Positions 30,401-32,101 of a stretch of DNA of 64,000 bases are shown piece by piece. Positions within the stretch are counted from its first letter, which is position 1; each line of letters opens with the position of its first letter. The notes beneath the pieces were generated by a model. That model was given only the letters and a program-made list of their open reading frames with translations, did not search any database and was not told where the DNA came from. The stretch is taken from NCBI GenBank assembly GCA_951799405.1, contig OX637361.1, positions 5,355,156 through 5,419,155 on the forward strand, written 5' to 3'. The translations under genes were made by a program, and so were the position numbers. Source of the DNA: Agapetus fuscipes. Taxonomy: Eukaryota > Arthropoda > Insecta > Trichoptera > Glossosomatidae.

Positions 30401-32101
30401 GGCTTATGTTAATTTGAGGTTTGGATTTTATTTGTAAGTACACATTCAGCATTTGTAAGCGCGAACTACACGTGTTTGTTTGGGGGCATACATCCGAGAG
30501 CTTTAAATGAGTATATCCTTGCAACTTAGATTAAGGATTATAAATCGAATCTTGTGCGGTAGAATCCTTAGATCTCAGAGAATCTAGAGGACTTGTTGTG
30601 GTGTCACAGAAGTATGGATTTTGGTGAAGTGGCGGTTGATGCCCTGATTCTTTGCTGTTTGGCTGATAGCTGCGTAGTGTTGTGTTGCTTTTGCTTTGAG
30701 ACACTGAGAAAAAGTGGCAATTGATATTGGTTTTGACTAGAATAGGCTTAGCTTGGAGTGGGAACACAGATACCGGTAACTTGTTACATAAACGGTTAGT
30801 TTGGCAAAAGAATAAGCCGTGAGAACACAAAGTTCTTTTAGTTTTGATATTGACTGAAAGGAATGAATGTGAGCCGTTCTACGAATTGCTTTTGTTGTAA
30901 CGAGAGGAGGAGGTATAAGTGAGGATATTTTATTTGGAAAATTAAAACTAAAAATGATTTGAAACGCTCCATGCTTATGCATATTATAATTATGGAAAAG
31001 AAAAGCACGCAAAAAATGTGTCGAATATGTAGCCAGTGTTTTTTTCAGGATATTTAGATTATTAACTATTGATAACAATACTCTTGGACTTGATATTGAT
31101 TTTAAAAATATGTAAAAAACTCTCACGTTATTGTGTTTTACATTGTTTTTTCTTAGCTCAGATTGTGTAGAATGTGATTCTTAAGACGATTCGATCAAAA
31201 TATCATCTTTAAATGAAATGGCACGTAAGCCTAGTTAATTCCTTCGCTTCAGGATTTTTTTTGGTTTTTGAACATTTTCATCATTCCTGGAGGTTTTTTT
31301 ATTTTGAACAATCCGCTACTATAATCATATTGTGACGAATGTGTGATTGTGTGTCTGTGTGCTTCTACTTATGTGAGTGTGTCTGTGTCTCAAGATGTTA
31401 AGAATTGTACTTGCATTTGATCGATGATGTGAGCATTCGCTCGAATATCCTATGTGAGAAGATTCTAGCATGGTCTGGCATGTACCAGAATAACCCTTAC
31501 ACACCTATAAATAGAGATCCCGATGCTTTAAAGATAGACTTGTATAAGAGCTTGCGAGCAAAACAGTACAAAACTTCTTGTGTCAAGATGCTCAGAAACA
31601 CTTTGCTTTTTAAATTAAATTCCTCAAGCCCTAAATTCTTGCACTTGGCTATTACTTTTTGTGTTTTCAGTGCCACCTTTGCTATGTGTACTACTTGAGA
31701 CAGTCCAGCATCACGGGAGGGCCTTCTGCCGCTTGCATCTCACCCTATTTCTGATGCGTGTCCTGTGACACATCCCCGGATGGGATGGATATACAGGGCG
31801 TGGGTTTGTGGAGGGAGAACAAGTACATAACTTAACTGTGAACCAAATGTGAACGGAATCTTAAAATAAATTGTGAGAAATAAATTCAACGAAGTTTGTA
31901 TTAAATTGAAGACGTAAATCGTAGCAATATGAAATGAACAATATAGTGACGCATTTTTCTTTTTTTAGGGGCATGTTTGACCGCCAGGACAGTCTCCGTT
32001 CCGACTATCTGAGTGATCGTGAGTCGCAGAGGTACAGCATGGTGCAGCAGGCTTCCATAGAAAGTACAGACTCCAGACTGTGTTACTTGACATCTAGCGA
32101 G
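326..32101 (+). CDS. sif: still life (sif), partial gene, 16 exons, both ends outside the window
   Basis: Sixteen exons (326-444, 6204-6331, 9155-9222, 9690-9860, 16838-16968, 19580-19798, 21248-21350, 21784-21988, 23156-23387, 24023-24182, 24944-25000, 26718-26844, 28430-28513, 28642-28692, 29736-29990, 31969-32101) join without a phase conflict or stop into about 747 codons. The product resembles the N-terminal half of Drosophila Still life, as I recall that protein: the end of an EVH1/WH1-like domain, the CTCMTAEQY segment, the RLLLEYEMHLRNTLAKGMD block and the ASIESTDSR block that precedes the first PH domain. Still life is a Tiam-family Rac GEF acting at synaptic and submembrane sites. 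The start codon lies upstream, and the PH, Ras-binding, PDZ and DH-PH regions lie downstream. Exons make up about 3.5% of the window. The family call rests on remembered similarity; the splice phasing is read directly from the sequence. Confidence 0.88.
445..2414. other. sif intron sequence, AT-rich, no gene seen
   Basis: Part of a 5.76-kb intron. Apart from a degraded family-B fragment near 1590-1672, I see only A/T-rich sequence, a C-rich stretch at about 2048-2095 and a moderately GC-rich block (1815-1990) that resembles nothing I know. No splice-flanked open frame stands out. Confidence 0.5.
1590..1672 (-). repeat. family-B SINE-like fragment
   Basis: Contains the conserved CCCTAAAACAGGGGTGA core and ends in the head motif CTTATAAGTCAAGGA, reading as the reverse complement of family B. 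Only the head third is left and it is diverged. Confidence 0.6.
2415..5366 (+). mobile_element. RTE-like LINE, 5'-truncated, with (GTTACA)n tail
   Basis: A non-LTR retrotransposon in the same orientation as sif. It holds the long ORF at 2417-5326 and a short 3' end finishing in GTTACA hexamers at about 5340-5366. Short microsatellite tails are typical of RTE-clade LINEs. Compared with the fuller copy at 38.8-42 kb it lacks the first endonuclease segment with the TWNV motif, so it looks cut off at its 5' end, as is usual after incomplete reverse transcription. No target-site duplication was clear. Confidence 0.85.
2417..5326 (+). CDS. RTE-type endonuclease-reverse transcriptase, 969 codons, N-terminally truncated
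   Basis: Polyprotein of a non-LTR retrotransposon. Residues 1-250 are an apurinic-type endonuclease with CYAPVDS, the LLGDMNGW motif, VIDYIC and a final SDHHLL (the usual SDH). Residues 500-780 are a reverse transcriptase with FRPISLL, the catalytic aspartate in FVDLEKAFD (D599), GVRQGCIMSP and YADD at 697-700. The C-terminus has the basic GKRGKGRPRKVW segment and ends in CRGSGHP. There is no internal stop, but the first strand of the endonuclease with the asparagine of TWNV is missing, so nicking activity is doubtful. The ATG at 2417 is simply the first in the open frame. It differs clearly from the second copy (38838-41939), so two subfamilies are present. Confidence 0.85.
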   Translation: MKNKEEELLKEMNERKIKILCVTETKMKGEGEKVMSNGNLFIYSGVKDGCPRQGVGVIFSECVKSYIRNYEWISPRILLVRIKYDRTNFLLIACYAPVDSECMEIKNEFWDMLDDKIRMKDKEEKVILLGDMNGWVGRRKEEYERVIGPNGRGVINGSGRRLVDVCVEHGMFVSNTWYKHKDVHTYTWYGPNTRTVIDYICMEECMRGAIRDVRVYQGISVGSDHHLLCAKVMIGEVKDRKRTKVIKMKRVKVEKLDDENVRNDFEAEISQILKSDECKELVKNACVEKMWKTFKTCLVESAKRVCGEVTIGHRKGNEWWNDRVKQAVKEKKESYLKWINDRKNKVLETEYKAKKWLAKNEVQMSKRRMEEKLSERAQNDFSDNKKMFWSWVRQNNDSCRSTTPGIKNVSGDILWNKDDVKKRWKEYFNEVFGEEECDLTVKGDYDEGNVLKISKEEVRKVIKELKNGKAASVDGVRPEMMKAGGECVIEWMKELCELCVSVKEVPSDWREAVIVPIYKGKGDKKDCRNFRPISLLSVPGKVLCKILIHRVRLSTQERVSDIQYGFMPERGCVDQIFALRQIVEKQLAVNKKVYAAFVDLEKAFDSVDRSMMWRVLERYGVNKALLNAIRAIYLNSRACVRVDGEYSEYFNVYKGVRQGCIMSPWLFNIIMDHCVKQANLEGHGIQIGERKVGVLLYADDAVLIADSAAELQAMLSSLNHALCVNKLKINASKTKVLIFDRTDENEECTFLLNGTKVEIVDEFRYLGSMFEKNGKMTRELENRVCKGKQVVGAIGRIAKNKRLTMDLRMAVHNGILLPTLLYGSEAWTVNDSEMSKVCTVEMKHLRSMTGKTLRDRVRNEWVKKECNLKEDVKVKVQKNVMRWFGHVERMNDDRLTKYVYKESVKGKRGKGRPRKVWSDQIEEIVKEWDIQSERKRRKCMKKVMDMNELKEVCKDRKKWRQLCRGSGHP
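5367..5504. other. AT-rich spacer after the RTE tail
   Basis: Low-complexity intron sequence between the RTE tail and a family-B repeat; nothing coding is seen. Confidence 0.5.
5505..6105 (-). repeat. family-B SINE-like copy split by an RTE 3' fragment
   Basis: The tail half (AATCTAATCTTAATTGC, then ACACGTATAAGTTCGCGC and CATGTGAACCT) occupies about 5505-5651. The head half (AACCCAAATCTAAAATGAAC, then CCTGAAACAGGGGTGAC) resumes near 6000. The two halves join to the normal family consensus, so the material between them is a later insertion. Confidence 0.75.
5652..5998 (-). mobile_element. RTE LINE 3' fragment nested in a family-B repeat
   Basis: The reverse complement matches the last codons and tail of the RTE ORF at 2417-5326: the segment ending in the Gly-His-Pro/stop region, then GGCGACAGAGTTAC. 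It is about 350 bp, heavily 5'-truncated, with frame-breaking changes. Confidence 0.75.
6204..6331 (+). CDS. sif: sif exon 2: basic linker
   Basis: Acceptor AATTGCAG and donor GTAACA, phase 0 to 2, 42 codons plus two bases. The product starts SPQFKFARKASSSYSLKD and continues into a lysine-rich KAKRKP stretch ending STPASPNRAR. This is the linker following the EVH1-like domain in Still life. The exon is strikingly GC-rich against its AT-rich flanks. The acceptor has a weak pyrimidine tract; an alternative AG (6212) would cost three codons in the same frame. Confidence 0.85.
6400..6870 (+). repeat. unclassified interspersed repeat, interrupted by a SINE-A
   Basis: The segments GAAGACTACATGGG through AAGGAATGTCAGC and CATCTGTGTGTATCTAAAGC through CACAGTTTATGGCG also occur, uninterrupted, at 23406-23545. 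Here a single-headed SINE-A (6483-6777) lies in the middle. Confidence 0.65.
6483..6777 (-). repeat. SINE-A, single-headed copy
   Basis: Read on the minus strand it starts GACCGGTCCGTAGTCC (A-box region). It carries a B-box-like GGTTGTGGATTCGGATCCC and GACCGGTCACTGAAAAGTCC, and ends with the TTGAGGTGTGATACACGC tail shared with the LINE at 13.4 kb. It is tRNA-derived, transcribed by pol III and moved by LINE machinery. Confidence 0.8.
6871..8448. other. sif intron 2 interior, no gene recognised
   Basis: Contains a degraded family-C fragment near 6930-7010. A GC-richer block at 7080-7460 has no frame that I recognise and several stops. A block at 7900-8340 includes a motif also found at 16340-16410. 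No conserved protein is seen. Confidence 0.4.
8449..8751 (-). repeat. SINE-A, single-headed copy with (TAA)n tail
   Basis: Full-length single-headed copy: head at 8751 (GGACCGGTC), Gln-like tRNA module, the middle AGACCCAGTTGTTG region, the TGTATCACACCTC 3' block and an AT-rich trinucleotide tail at 8449-8465. Confidence 0.8.
9155..9222 (+). CDS. sif: sif exon 3
   Basis: Acceptor TTGTATTGTAG, donor GTAAGT, phase 2 to 1. The first base completes the arginine codon of exon 2, then EPQCTCMTAEQYNRLRSQD follows, ending PRY with one extra base. The cysteine pair and MTAEQY agree with what I recall of insect Still life. At 68 nt it cannot be skipped without shifting the frame. Confidence 0.88.
9478..9600 (+). 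repeat. half copy of a foldback-type repeat
   Basis: A hairpin (TCTGTACTGCGACTGAG paired with the CTCAGTCGCCGTACAGA side) is followed by GAAGACGTCGGCTACGTCGC and the ACGAAACGTAGAGAATAATG block. The same right-hand half occurs at 53215-53330 and, with both arms, at 61901-62127. Confidence 0.6.
9690..9860 (+). CDS. sif: sif exon 4: Ser/Pro/Ala-rich linker
   Basis: Acceptor GACCTTCAG and donor GTATGT, phase 1 to 1 (two leading bases finish an Arg codon, one trailing base). It encodes SSTLPRATTRATETEGRSAG, then an Ala-rich part and a tail ending ASHPPPPK. The proline run may bind SH3 or WW domains (inference). The 171-nt length is a multiple of three and the phases match, so skipping would keep the frame. 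Confidence 0.85.
9861..10180. other. intron sequence, nothing recognised
   Basis: Start of the 6.98-kb intron 4; no repeat or coding signal recognised. Confidence 0.4.
10181..10436 (+). repeat. family-B SINE-like copy, full length
   Basis: Head TTCCTTGACTTATAGGTTGG, core CACTTTGCCAATTTCACCCC, then CATGAGGCATGTGCAAGCGC and the tail TTAGATTAGATTAGATTAGA. The head has a loose A-box-like element, but no convincing tRNA fold was seen. Confidence 0.8.
10610..10790 (+). repeat. dispersed repeat D copy
   Basis: Shares TTCTACACAATCTGAGCTAA, a TGTGAGAGTT box and CATAAGACA with 23700-23900 (+) and, reversed, with about 31080-31260 and 37480-37620. Class unknown. Confidence 0.5.
10791..11299. other. 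intron sequence, nothing recognised
   Basis: No open frame, repeat or RNA gene could be supported here. Confidence 0.35.
11300..11540 (-). repeat. family-B SINE-like copy, diverged
   Basis: Starts with the tail-side TCTATAATCTAAGTTGCA and ends with CCTATAAGTTAAGG; the ACCTTCCCTGAAACAGG core is intact. Confidence 0.7.
11656..11739. repeat. two adjacent perfect hairpins
   Basis: Arms of 29 bp (11656-11684 and 11687-11715) are exact inverted repeats around a 2-bp centre. A second hairpin follows directly, with 10-bp exact arms (11716-11725 and 11730-11739) and the loop CAGT. It could extrude as a cruciform or be a palindromic junction from repair. Confidence 0.85.
12066..12960 (+). repeat. strand-asymmetric pyrimidine-rich tract with CCCACTTTC-like units
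   Basis: About 900 bp with very few G on the + strand. Variants of CCCACTTT(C/T)NACC recur every 10-40 bases, suggesting an old degenerate minisatellite. The open frames here (12067-12312, 12666-13136) are low-complexity by-products, not genes. Confidence 0.7.
13207..13336 (-). repeat. SINE-A 3' part, head missing
   Basis: Carries the tail block (TGAGCAATGTTTTTGTGTG), the AGCTTGGTCGTCGCTGTAG middle and AGACCCAGTTGCTG. It is 5'-truncated and abuts the 3' end of the chimeric element to its right. Confidence 0.7.
13339..15400 (-). mobile_element. SINE-LINE chimera: tRNA-like SINE-A head fused to a CR1/L2-like LINE body
   Basis: On the minus strand the element begins at about 15400 with a complete SINE-A head (GACCGGTCCGTAGTCCAGTG, B-box-like GGTTCGAGTCCC). 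At about 15247 it passes into LINE sequence encoding a reverse transcriptase, and it ends with the TTGAGGTGTGACACACAC block and an ATT-rich tail at 13339-13360. The 3' block is the same as the SINE-A tail. It may have arisen by template switching between SINE RNA and a 5'-truncated LINE copy; that history is inference. No clear target-site duplication. Confidence 0.75.
13427..15382 (-). CDS. CR1/L2-type reverse transcriptase with a SINE-encoded N-terminus, 651 codons
   Basis: Residues 1 to about 46 are translated from the SINE-A head (the GSSPGGAQ segment comes from the B-box region). From there on the frame is LINE: a domain before the RT, then RT with LKVAHITPILKKP, FRPVSNLPFLSK (203-214), LLDMSAAFD (D274, D280), GVPQGSVLGP (331-340) and YADD (364-367). 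The C-terminus has the family's RIDYC, HWL and WNRLPPG motifs and ends LFRKSYP. No endonuclease domain is present, since the LINE part is 5'-truncated. The frame has no stop over 1.95 kb, so the element is either young or maintained. The ATG at 15382 lies inside the tRNA-like head, so its use as a start is only a possibility. Confidence 0.8.
   Translation of the reverse strand: MVTFQTRKWKVVGSSPGGAQKYTIYIFKFTLRWVEKFINLYQRPIINLQFTIYCTKIAEAKSPQQVWKLLESLSGSTRAGVGSTSTACDFATYFENKIPQLRSSRVEGTSVSRVRSASRLEVLDTTNIDEVCQIVVGSPNKQCDLDPVPVWVLKECISQLAPFIVKVINGCLMDATVPPSLKVAHITPILKKPQLDPGEPSNFRPVSNLPFLSKVLERIVSRRLVSYLDANSLMPRRQSAYRKFHSTETGMLKLVSDMVSAVECGDLALLALLDMSAAFDTVNHSILIERLEVSYGLTNGALAWFSSYLVERRQAVRVCDGVSPTYSLSSGVPQGSVLGPILFILYTADIESIVEKWGLISHSYADDWQIYSHCRPDMAEDLSCRVSGCIAEVGGWMVNNGLILNMDKTEIMWAVTSRRDHLLVNGVPLSIGGKLIQPSDSVRLLGVLLDRNLTLERQIDATIASSFFSLRQIKAIRKCLPSDAVKTLVGAFVVSRIDYCSTLYSGQPKKQFNRFQSVLNSAARLIFGIPKFAHITPLLKTLHWLRFPERVVYRVCVMVYKAINGLAPPYLTDMMLPVEMGVRRQTLRSAGDEVVNLVQPRRQIRTNFGDRAFRVAGAVEWNRLPPGVKNSKSMDVFRGALKTHLFRKSYP
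15401..15834. other. intron sequence, nothing recognised
   Basis: AT-rich; no supported feature. Confidence 0.35.
15835..15892 (+). repeat. two-headed SINE-A, internal fragment
   Basis: CTCGGCAACTGGGAAACTCC and AGACCGGCCCC match the AGCTGGGAAACCCCCACTTC and AGGCCGGCCCCC part of the two-headed SINE. Confidence 0.55.
16139..16230 (+). repeat. two-headed SINE-A, 3' end fragment
   Basis: CGCCACATGCGATCCCATCG through GTGCAGCTTAGTAGCG corresponds to the 3' end of the two-headed SINE, diverged. Confidence 0.6.
16420..16747. mobile_element. hAT-like MITE
   Basis: Terminal inverted repeats CAGGCCCGGATTAAG and CTTAATCCGGGGCTG bracket about 328 bp with GGGCCCC-rich subtermini. The flanking octamers GAAATTGG and GACATTAG agree at 6 of 8 positions, compatible with an old 8-bp target duplication. 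No transposase. Confidence 0.6.
16838..16968 (+). CDS. sif: sif exon 5: Ser/Thr-rich linker
   Basis: Acceptor GAATATTCCAG, donor GTGAGT, phase 1 to 0; 43 codons after the completed alanine. It encodes ARSGDSGAPTGSLRRSQETS, then TMTGNTPTAPKTV and ends SVGTQNN. Low-complexity and probably disordered. GC-rich relative to its flanks. Confidence 0.83.
16969..18168. other. intron 5 left part
   Basis: AT-rich apart from a family-C copy at about 17465-17690. The block 18055-18165 (AGCACGGTGACCCCAGG onwards) is GC-richer but unrecognised. Confidence 0.4.
17465..17690 (-). repeat. family-C tRNA-like SINE
   Basis: GGAATGCAATTTACCAACC, TTTTGCCTGGCC and CATCTGTTGAACCAGGGCCG also occur at 28794-28980, where the tRNA-like B-box (GGTTCGAATCCCGCG on the minus strand) is better preserved. 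Confidence 0.6.
18169..18423 (-). repeat. family-B SINE-like copy, full length
   Basis: AATCTAATCTAATCTAAGC tail, CACATGCCGCATGTGGACC, CCTGAAACAGGGGTGACATT and head CCTATAAGTCAAGGAAC, in reverse orientation. Confidence 0.8.
18615..18703 (-). repeat. family-B fragment (tail side)
   Basis: TCTATACTCTAAGTTGCAAG through CAAACACGTGTA only; the head is lost. Confidence 0.6.
18704..19579. other. intron 5 right part, nothing recognised
   Basis: AT-rich with no supported feature. Confidence 0.35.
19580..19798 (+). CDS. sif: sif exon 6: Gly/Ser-rich segment and RSAKEYLHH motif
   Basis: Acceptor GATTTTCCAG, donor GTAAAT, phase 0 to 0, 73 codons. A Gly/Ser/Val-rich part (VGVGSGSGVSGGG) is followed by TLTPSTKSSATSMRSAKEYL and the conserved AKSIDYGDMEM. 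The last block agrees with insect Still life as I recall it. The symmetric 0/0 phase would allow in-frame skipping. Confidence 0.87.
19799..20518. other. intron 6 left part, nothing recognised
   Basis: A small open frame at 19968-20198 has no family resemblance and no splice context. No supported feature. Confidence 0.35.
20519..21021 (+). repeat. two-headed SINE-A, full length
   Basis: Head 1 is GACCGGTCCGTAGTTTAGTG with B-box GGTTCGATTACC. Head 2 starts at about 20756 (GATAGCCCAATTGGTAGAAT) with its own B-box (GGGTTCGATCTC). The body carries AGGGCGGCCCCCTTACC and GCGATCCCTTCGGGGATAA, ending GTGTAGCTTAGTTGC. Confidence 0.82.
21248..21350 (+). CDS. sif: sif exon 7
   Basis: Acceptor TTATTTCAG, donor GTGAGT, phase 0 to 1, 34 codons: IREAEMRAHHHNVMNNNTSN then ARRSKSKSTEDMNV. 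A basic, His/Asn-rich linker directly following the DYGDMEM block of exon 6. Confidence 0.86.
21784..21988 (+). CDS. sif: sif exon 8
   Basis: Acceptor CATTTCCAG, donor GTAAAC, phase 1 to 2. After the completed glycine it reads TQNGISLDSGTLKRMLKPMP, then SAESPVTSPEVGRRRYGAYG, and ends AQAGRFLAS. Ser/Pro sites suggest phosphorylation in a disordered linker (inference). Confidence 0.86.
22117..22155. repeat. 17-bp perfect hairpin
   Basis: GACCCTCAATGTCTTGA and its exact reverse complement flank the loop TCAGT in intron 8. The stem is too short for a canonical pre-miRNA; function unknown. Confidence 0.7.
22340..22885 (+). mobile_element. RTE 3' fragment interrupted by a family-B repeat
   Basis: The left part (GTGATAAGATGGTTTGGGCA on to GAAAGGGAAAAAAGGAAAAG) and the right part (22735-22885, ending GGCCACCCCTAGTAGAATG and GAGTTACAGTTACAG) match successive pieces of the RTE C-terminus and tail. 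The family-B copy lies between them. Confidence 0.7.
22479..22735 (+). repeat. family-B SINE-like copy inside an RTE fragment
   Basis: CCTTGAGTGATAGGTTGG head, CACCCCTGTTTCAGGGAAGG core, CACATGCGGCATGTGTAAGC, ending in CTTAGATTTAGATTTAGAG. Confidence 0.78.
23156..23387 (+). CDS. sif: sif exon 9
   Basis: Acceptor GATCTTCCAG, donor GTATTC, phase 2 to 0. After the shared arginine it reads SAHEIGRQQSVGSQGSGSTG, then RGLYLELERDMSPPSDNVMF and DNQCYATTPSSSNGN, ending in a His-rich PHHHQ. The LYLELERDMSPPSDNVM block looks conserved. Confidence 0.86.
23406..23545 (+). repeat. unclassified repeat, uninterrupted paralogue of 6400-6870
   Basis: GAAGACTACAGGGGAAAAAC through CACAGTTTATGGCGG runs straight through the place where the 6.5-kb copy carries a SINE-A. 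Confidence 0.65.
23700..23900 (+). repeat. dispersed repeat D copy
   Basis: GTGCTTGTTTGGCTTATC, TTCTACACAATCTGAGCTAA and CATGTGAGAGTTG blocks as in the 10.6-kb copy. Confidence 0.5.
24023..24182 (+). CDS. sif: sif exon 10: conserved helical block
   Basis: Acceptor CTCTTCCAG, donor GTGAGA, phase 0 to 1, 53 codons. GAQAGAPTPGSPTSRLLLEY is followed by EMHLRNTLAKGMDAESYSLH and TFEALLSQSMENL. I recall this helical segment as nearly invariant in insect Still life; it is among the strongest evidence for the gene identity. Confidence 0.92.
24188..24487 (-). repeat. SINE-A, single-headed, diverged
   Basis: Inserted only 5 bp beyond the exon 10 donor. It has the (AAT)n tail, GTGAATCACACCTCAGGAGC, AGCTTGG-like middle and a decayed head near 24480. 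Confidence 0.72.
24490..24620 (+). mobile_element. RTE C-terminal remnant
   Basis: GAAGTATGTAAGGACCGAAA and the AATGGCGGTTGATCTGTA block resemble the end of the RTE ORF. It is short and broken. Confidence 0.4.
24715..24910 (+). repeat. family-B copy, degraded
   Basis: CCTTGACTTATAGGTTGGTA head and GGCTTATGTTCATTTGAGAT are present; the central core is deleted. Confidence 0.6.
24944..25000 (+). CDS. sif: sif exon 11 (57 nt)
   Basis: Acceptor AATTCCACAG, donor GTGAGT, phase 1 to 1: EFAESLPGSNQRSPYPPRR. It continues the MENLEFAE segment of exon 10. Being 57 nt with matching phases, it could be skipped in frame. Confidence 0.88.
25128..25371. mobile_element. MITE with long inverted repeats and TAA target duplication
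   Basis: Arms of about 57 bp (CGGTTGAGCCCACGCTTTGA... against the TCAAAGCGAGGGCTCAACG side) run from GGGGGCTATTCTT to AGAATAGCACCG. Both ends are flanked by TAA. An inner inverted pair (ATTTGTATGAAGAC with GTCTTCATACAAAT) lies within. The 3-bp TAA duplication suggests PIF/Harbinger-type mobilisation. Confidence 0.65.
25425..25835 (-). mobile_element. LINE C-terminal fragment of a third subfamily
   Basis: The minus-strand frame at 25540-25833 encodes RRTDVTDVTQRVALDRSRYK, then RRGGRPQLRWLDDIKG and AGRGWLKTAADRQSLG. This is the basic GRP-LRW-DD-AG-GW pattern at the C-terminus of RTE-type LINEs. It is only the 3' end, lacks the RT, and the subfamily differs from those at 2.4 and 38.8 kb. Confidence 0.65.
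26160..26655 (+). pseudogene. RTE LINE 3' remnant with broken frame
   Basis: GAATGGCGTTACACAATGGC through TGAAGCATTTGAGAAGCATG matches the C-terminal third of the 2.4-kb RTE. It has in-frame stops (for example TTGTAACCGAC and GAATGAGATG) and a deletion after GGTTTGGGCGTG. It ends with GGCCACACCTAGCGGAAT and a GAGTTACA tail. Confidence 0.78.
26718..26844 (+). CDS. sif: sif exon 12
   Basis: Acceptor GGTGTCAG, donor GTAATT, phase 1 to 2: PVQQSGGGPKSSTLPLPHRL, then SVERPPSVTAGRERSERDGY and Y. The SSTLP motif echoes exon 4. Pro/Ser-rich linker leading into the Arg/Glu-rich exons 13-14. Confidence 0.86.
27236..27522 (-). repeat. SINE-A, single-headed copy
   Basis: TTTGGTGAGCGCTGTTTTTG tail block to CCACTGGACAATGG head. 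The final GACCGGTC is missing or changed. Confidence 0.76.
27711..28214 (+). repeat. two-headed SINE-A, full length, well preserved
   Basis: Head 1 (GACCGGTCCGTAGCTCAGTG, GGTTCGATTCCC) is Gln-tRNA-like with GGACTCTGAATGG in the anticodon region. Head 2 starts at about 27949 (GGTCGATAGCTTAATTGG) with B-box GGTTCGATCTC. The 3' body has the self-complementary CCCCTTCGGGG and ends GTGTAGCTTAGTTGCG. It lacks the LINE-like 3' block of the single-headed form. Confidence 0.85.
28430..28513 (+). CDS. sif: sif exon 13: Arg/Glu repeat and YLSDHN module
   Basis: Acceptor TTTACTTTTAG, donor GTTAGT, phase 2 to 2, 84 nt. After the shared serine: DRNELMRD, a run of RE pairs, then GYLSDHNT. The mixed-charge run is likely a single alpha-helix or ER-rich disordered linker. 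It is symmetric and thus skippable. Confidence 0.83.
28642..28692 (+). CDS. sif: sif exon 14: 51-nt cassette with YMSDHN module
   Basis: Acceptor TTTTTTTAG, donor GTATTT, phase 2 to 2. It encodes ERIRDRDQGYMSDHNA, a near repeat of the end of exon 13 across a 128-bp intron, so it probably arose by exon duplication. Removal keeps the frame. Confidence 0.8.
28794..28980 (-). repeat. family-C tRNA-like SINE
   Basis: On the minus strand GGTGTTATGGCCGCGGGGAT resembles an A-box arm and GGTTCGAATCCCGCGACGAT a B-box and T arm; the other end carries GGTTGGTGGATTGCATTCC. Diverged copy at 17.5 kb. Confidence 0.65.
29155..29378 (+). repeat. family-B copy, head truncated
   Basis: Starts at CTGTAAAAAATGGTTCACTT; the core and the CACATGCGGCATGTGTTAGC block are intact, with a TTAGATTTAGATTAGATT tail. 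Confidence 0.78.
29736..29990 (+). CDS. sif: sif exon 15: SFVSNSRCASC block
   Basis: Acceptor GGTTTGCAG, donor GTGTGC, phase 2 to 2, 255 nt. It encodes FVSNSRCASCIGESARAQWF, then RHSDGWRSGSSTLGSGAGSG, TQTSRRSPWDSLPSLRHEG and SLNDSGYKSNRADSFEQ. The Cys/Trp-rich start and the SPWDSLPSLR and SLNDSGYKS motifs match Still life as I recall it. The donor is weak (GTGTGC). Confidence 0.9.
30038..30545 (+). repeat. two family-B copies in direct tandem
   Basis: Copy 1 (30038-30294) begins 48 bp beyond the exon 15 donor; copy 2 (about 30297-30545) follows almost at once. Both have the GACTTATAGGTTGG head and the CACCCCTGT core. They differ enough (CACATGCGGCAT versus CACATTCAGCAT) to belong to different subfamilies. 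Confidence 0.78.
31080..31260 (-). repeat. dispersed repeat D, reverse copy
   Basis: AACTCTCACGTTATTGTG and TTAGCTCAGATTGTGTAGAA are the reverse complement of the 10.6-kb copy. Confidence 0.5.
31300..31900 (+). other. intron 15 right part, unrecognised block
   Basis: A 97-codon frame (31405-31698) has somewhat gene-like composition at its start (DDVSIRSNILCEKIL) but matches no family that I know and has no matching splice sites. The segment to 31830 is GC-richer, without a frame. Confidence 0.3.
31969..32101 (+). CDS. sif: sif exon 16: DSLRSDYLSDRES and ASIESTDSR block
   Basis: Acceptor TTTTTTTAG, donor GTAAGT, phase 2 to 0. After the shared arginine: GMFDRQDSLRSDYLSDRESQ, then RYSMVQQASIESTDSRLCYL and TSSE. 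In Still life this lies just ahead of an acidic stretch and the first PH domain. A third YLSD module follows those of exons 13 and 14. The next exon is not found in this window. Confidence 0.92.

Noticed and set aside
31405..31698. 97-codon ORF considered as a sif exon
   Set aside because: No acceptor and donor in the required phase, and no match to the expected protein between exons 15 and 16.
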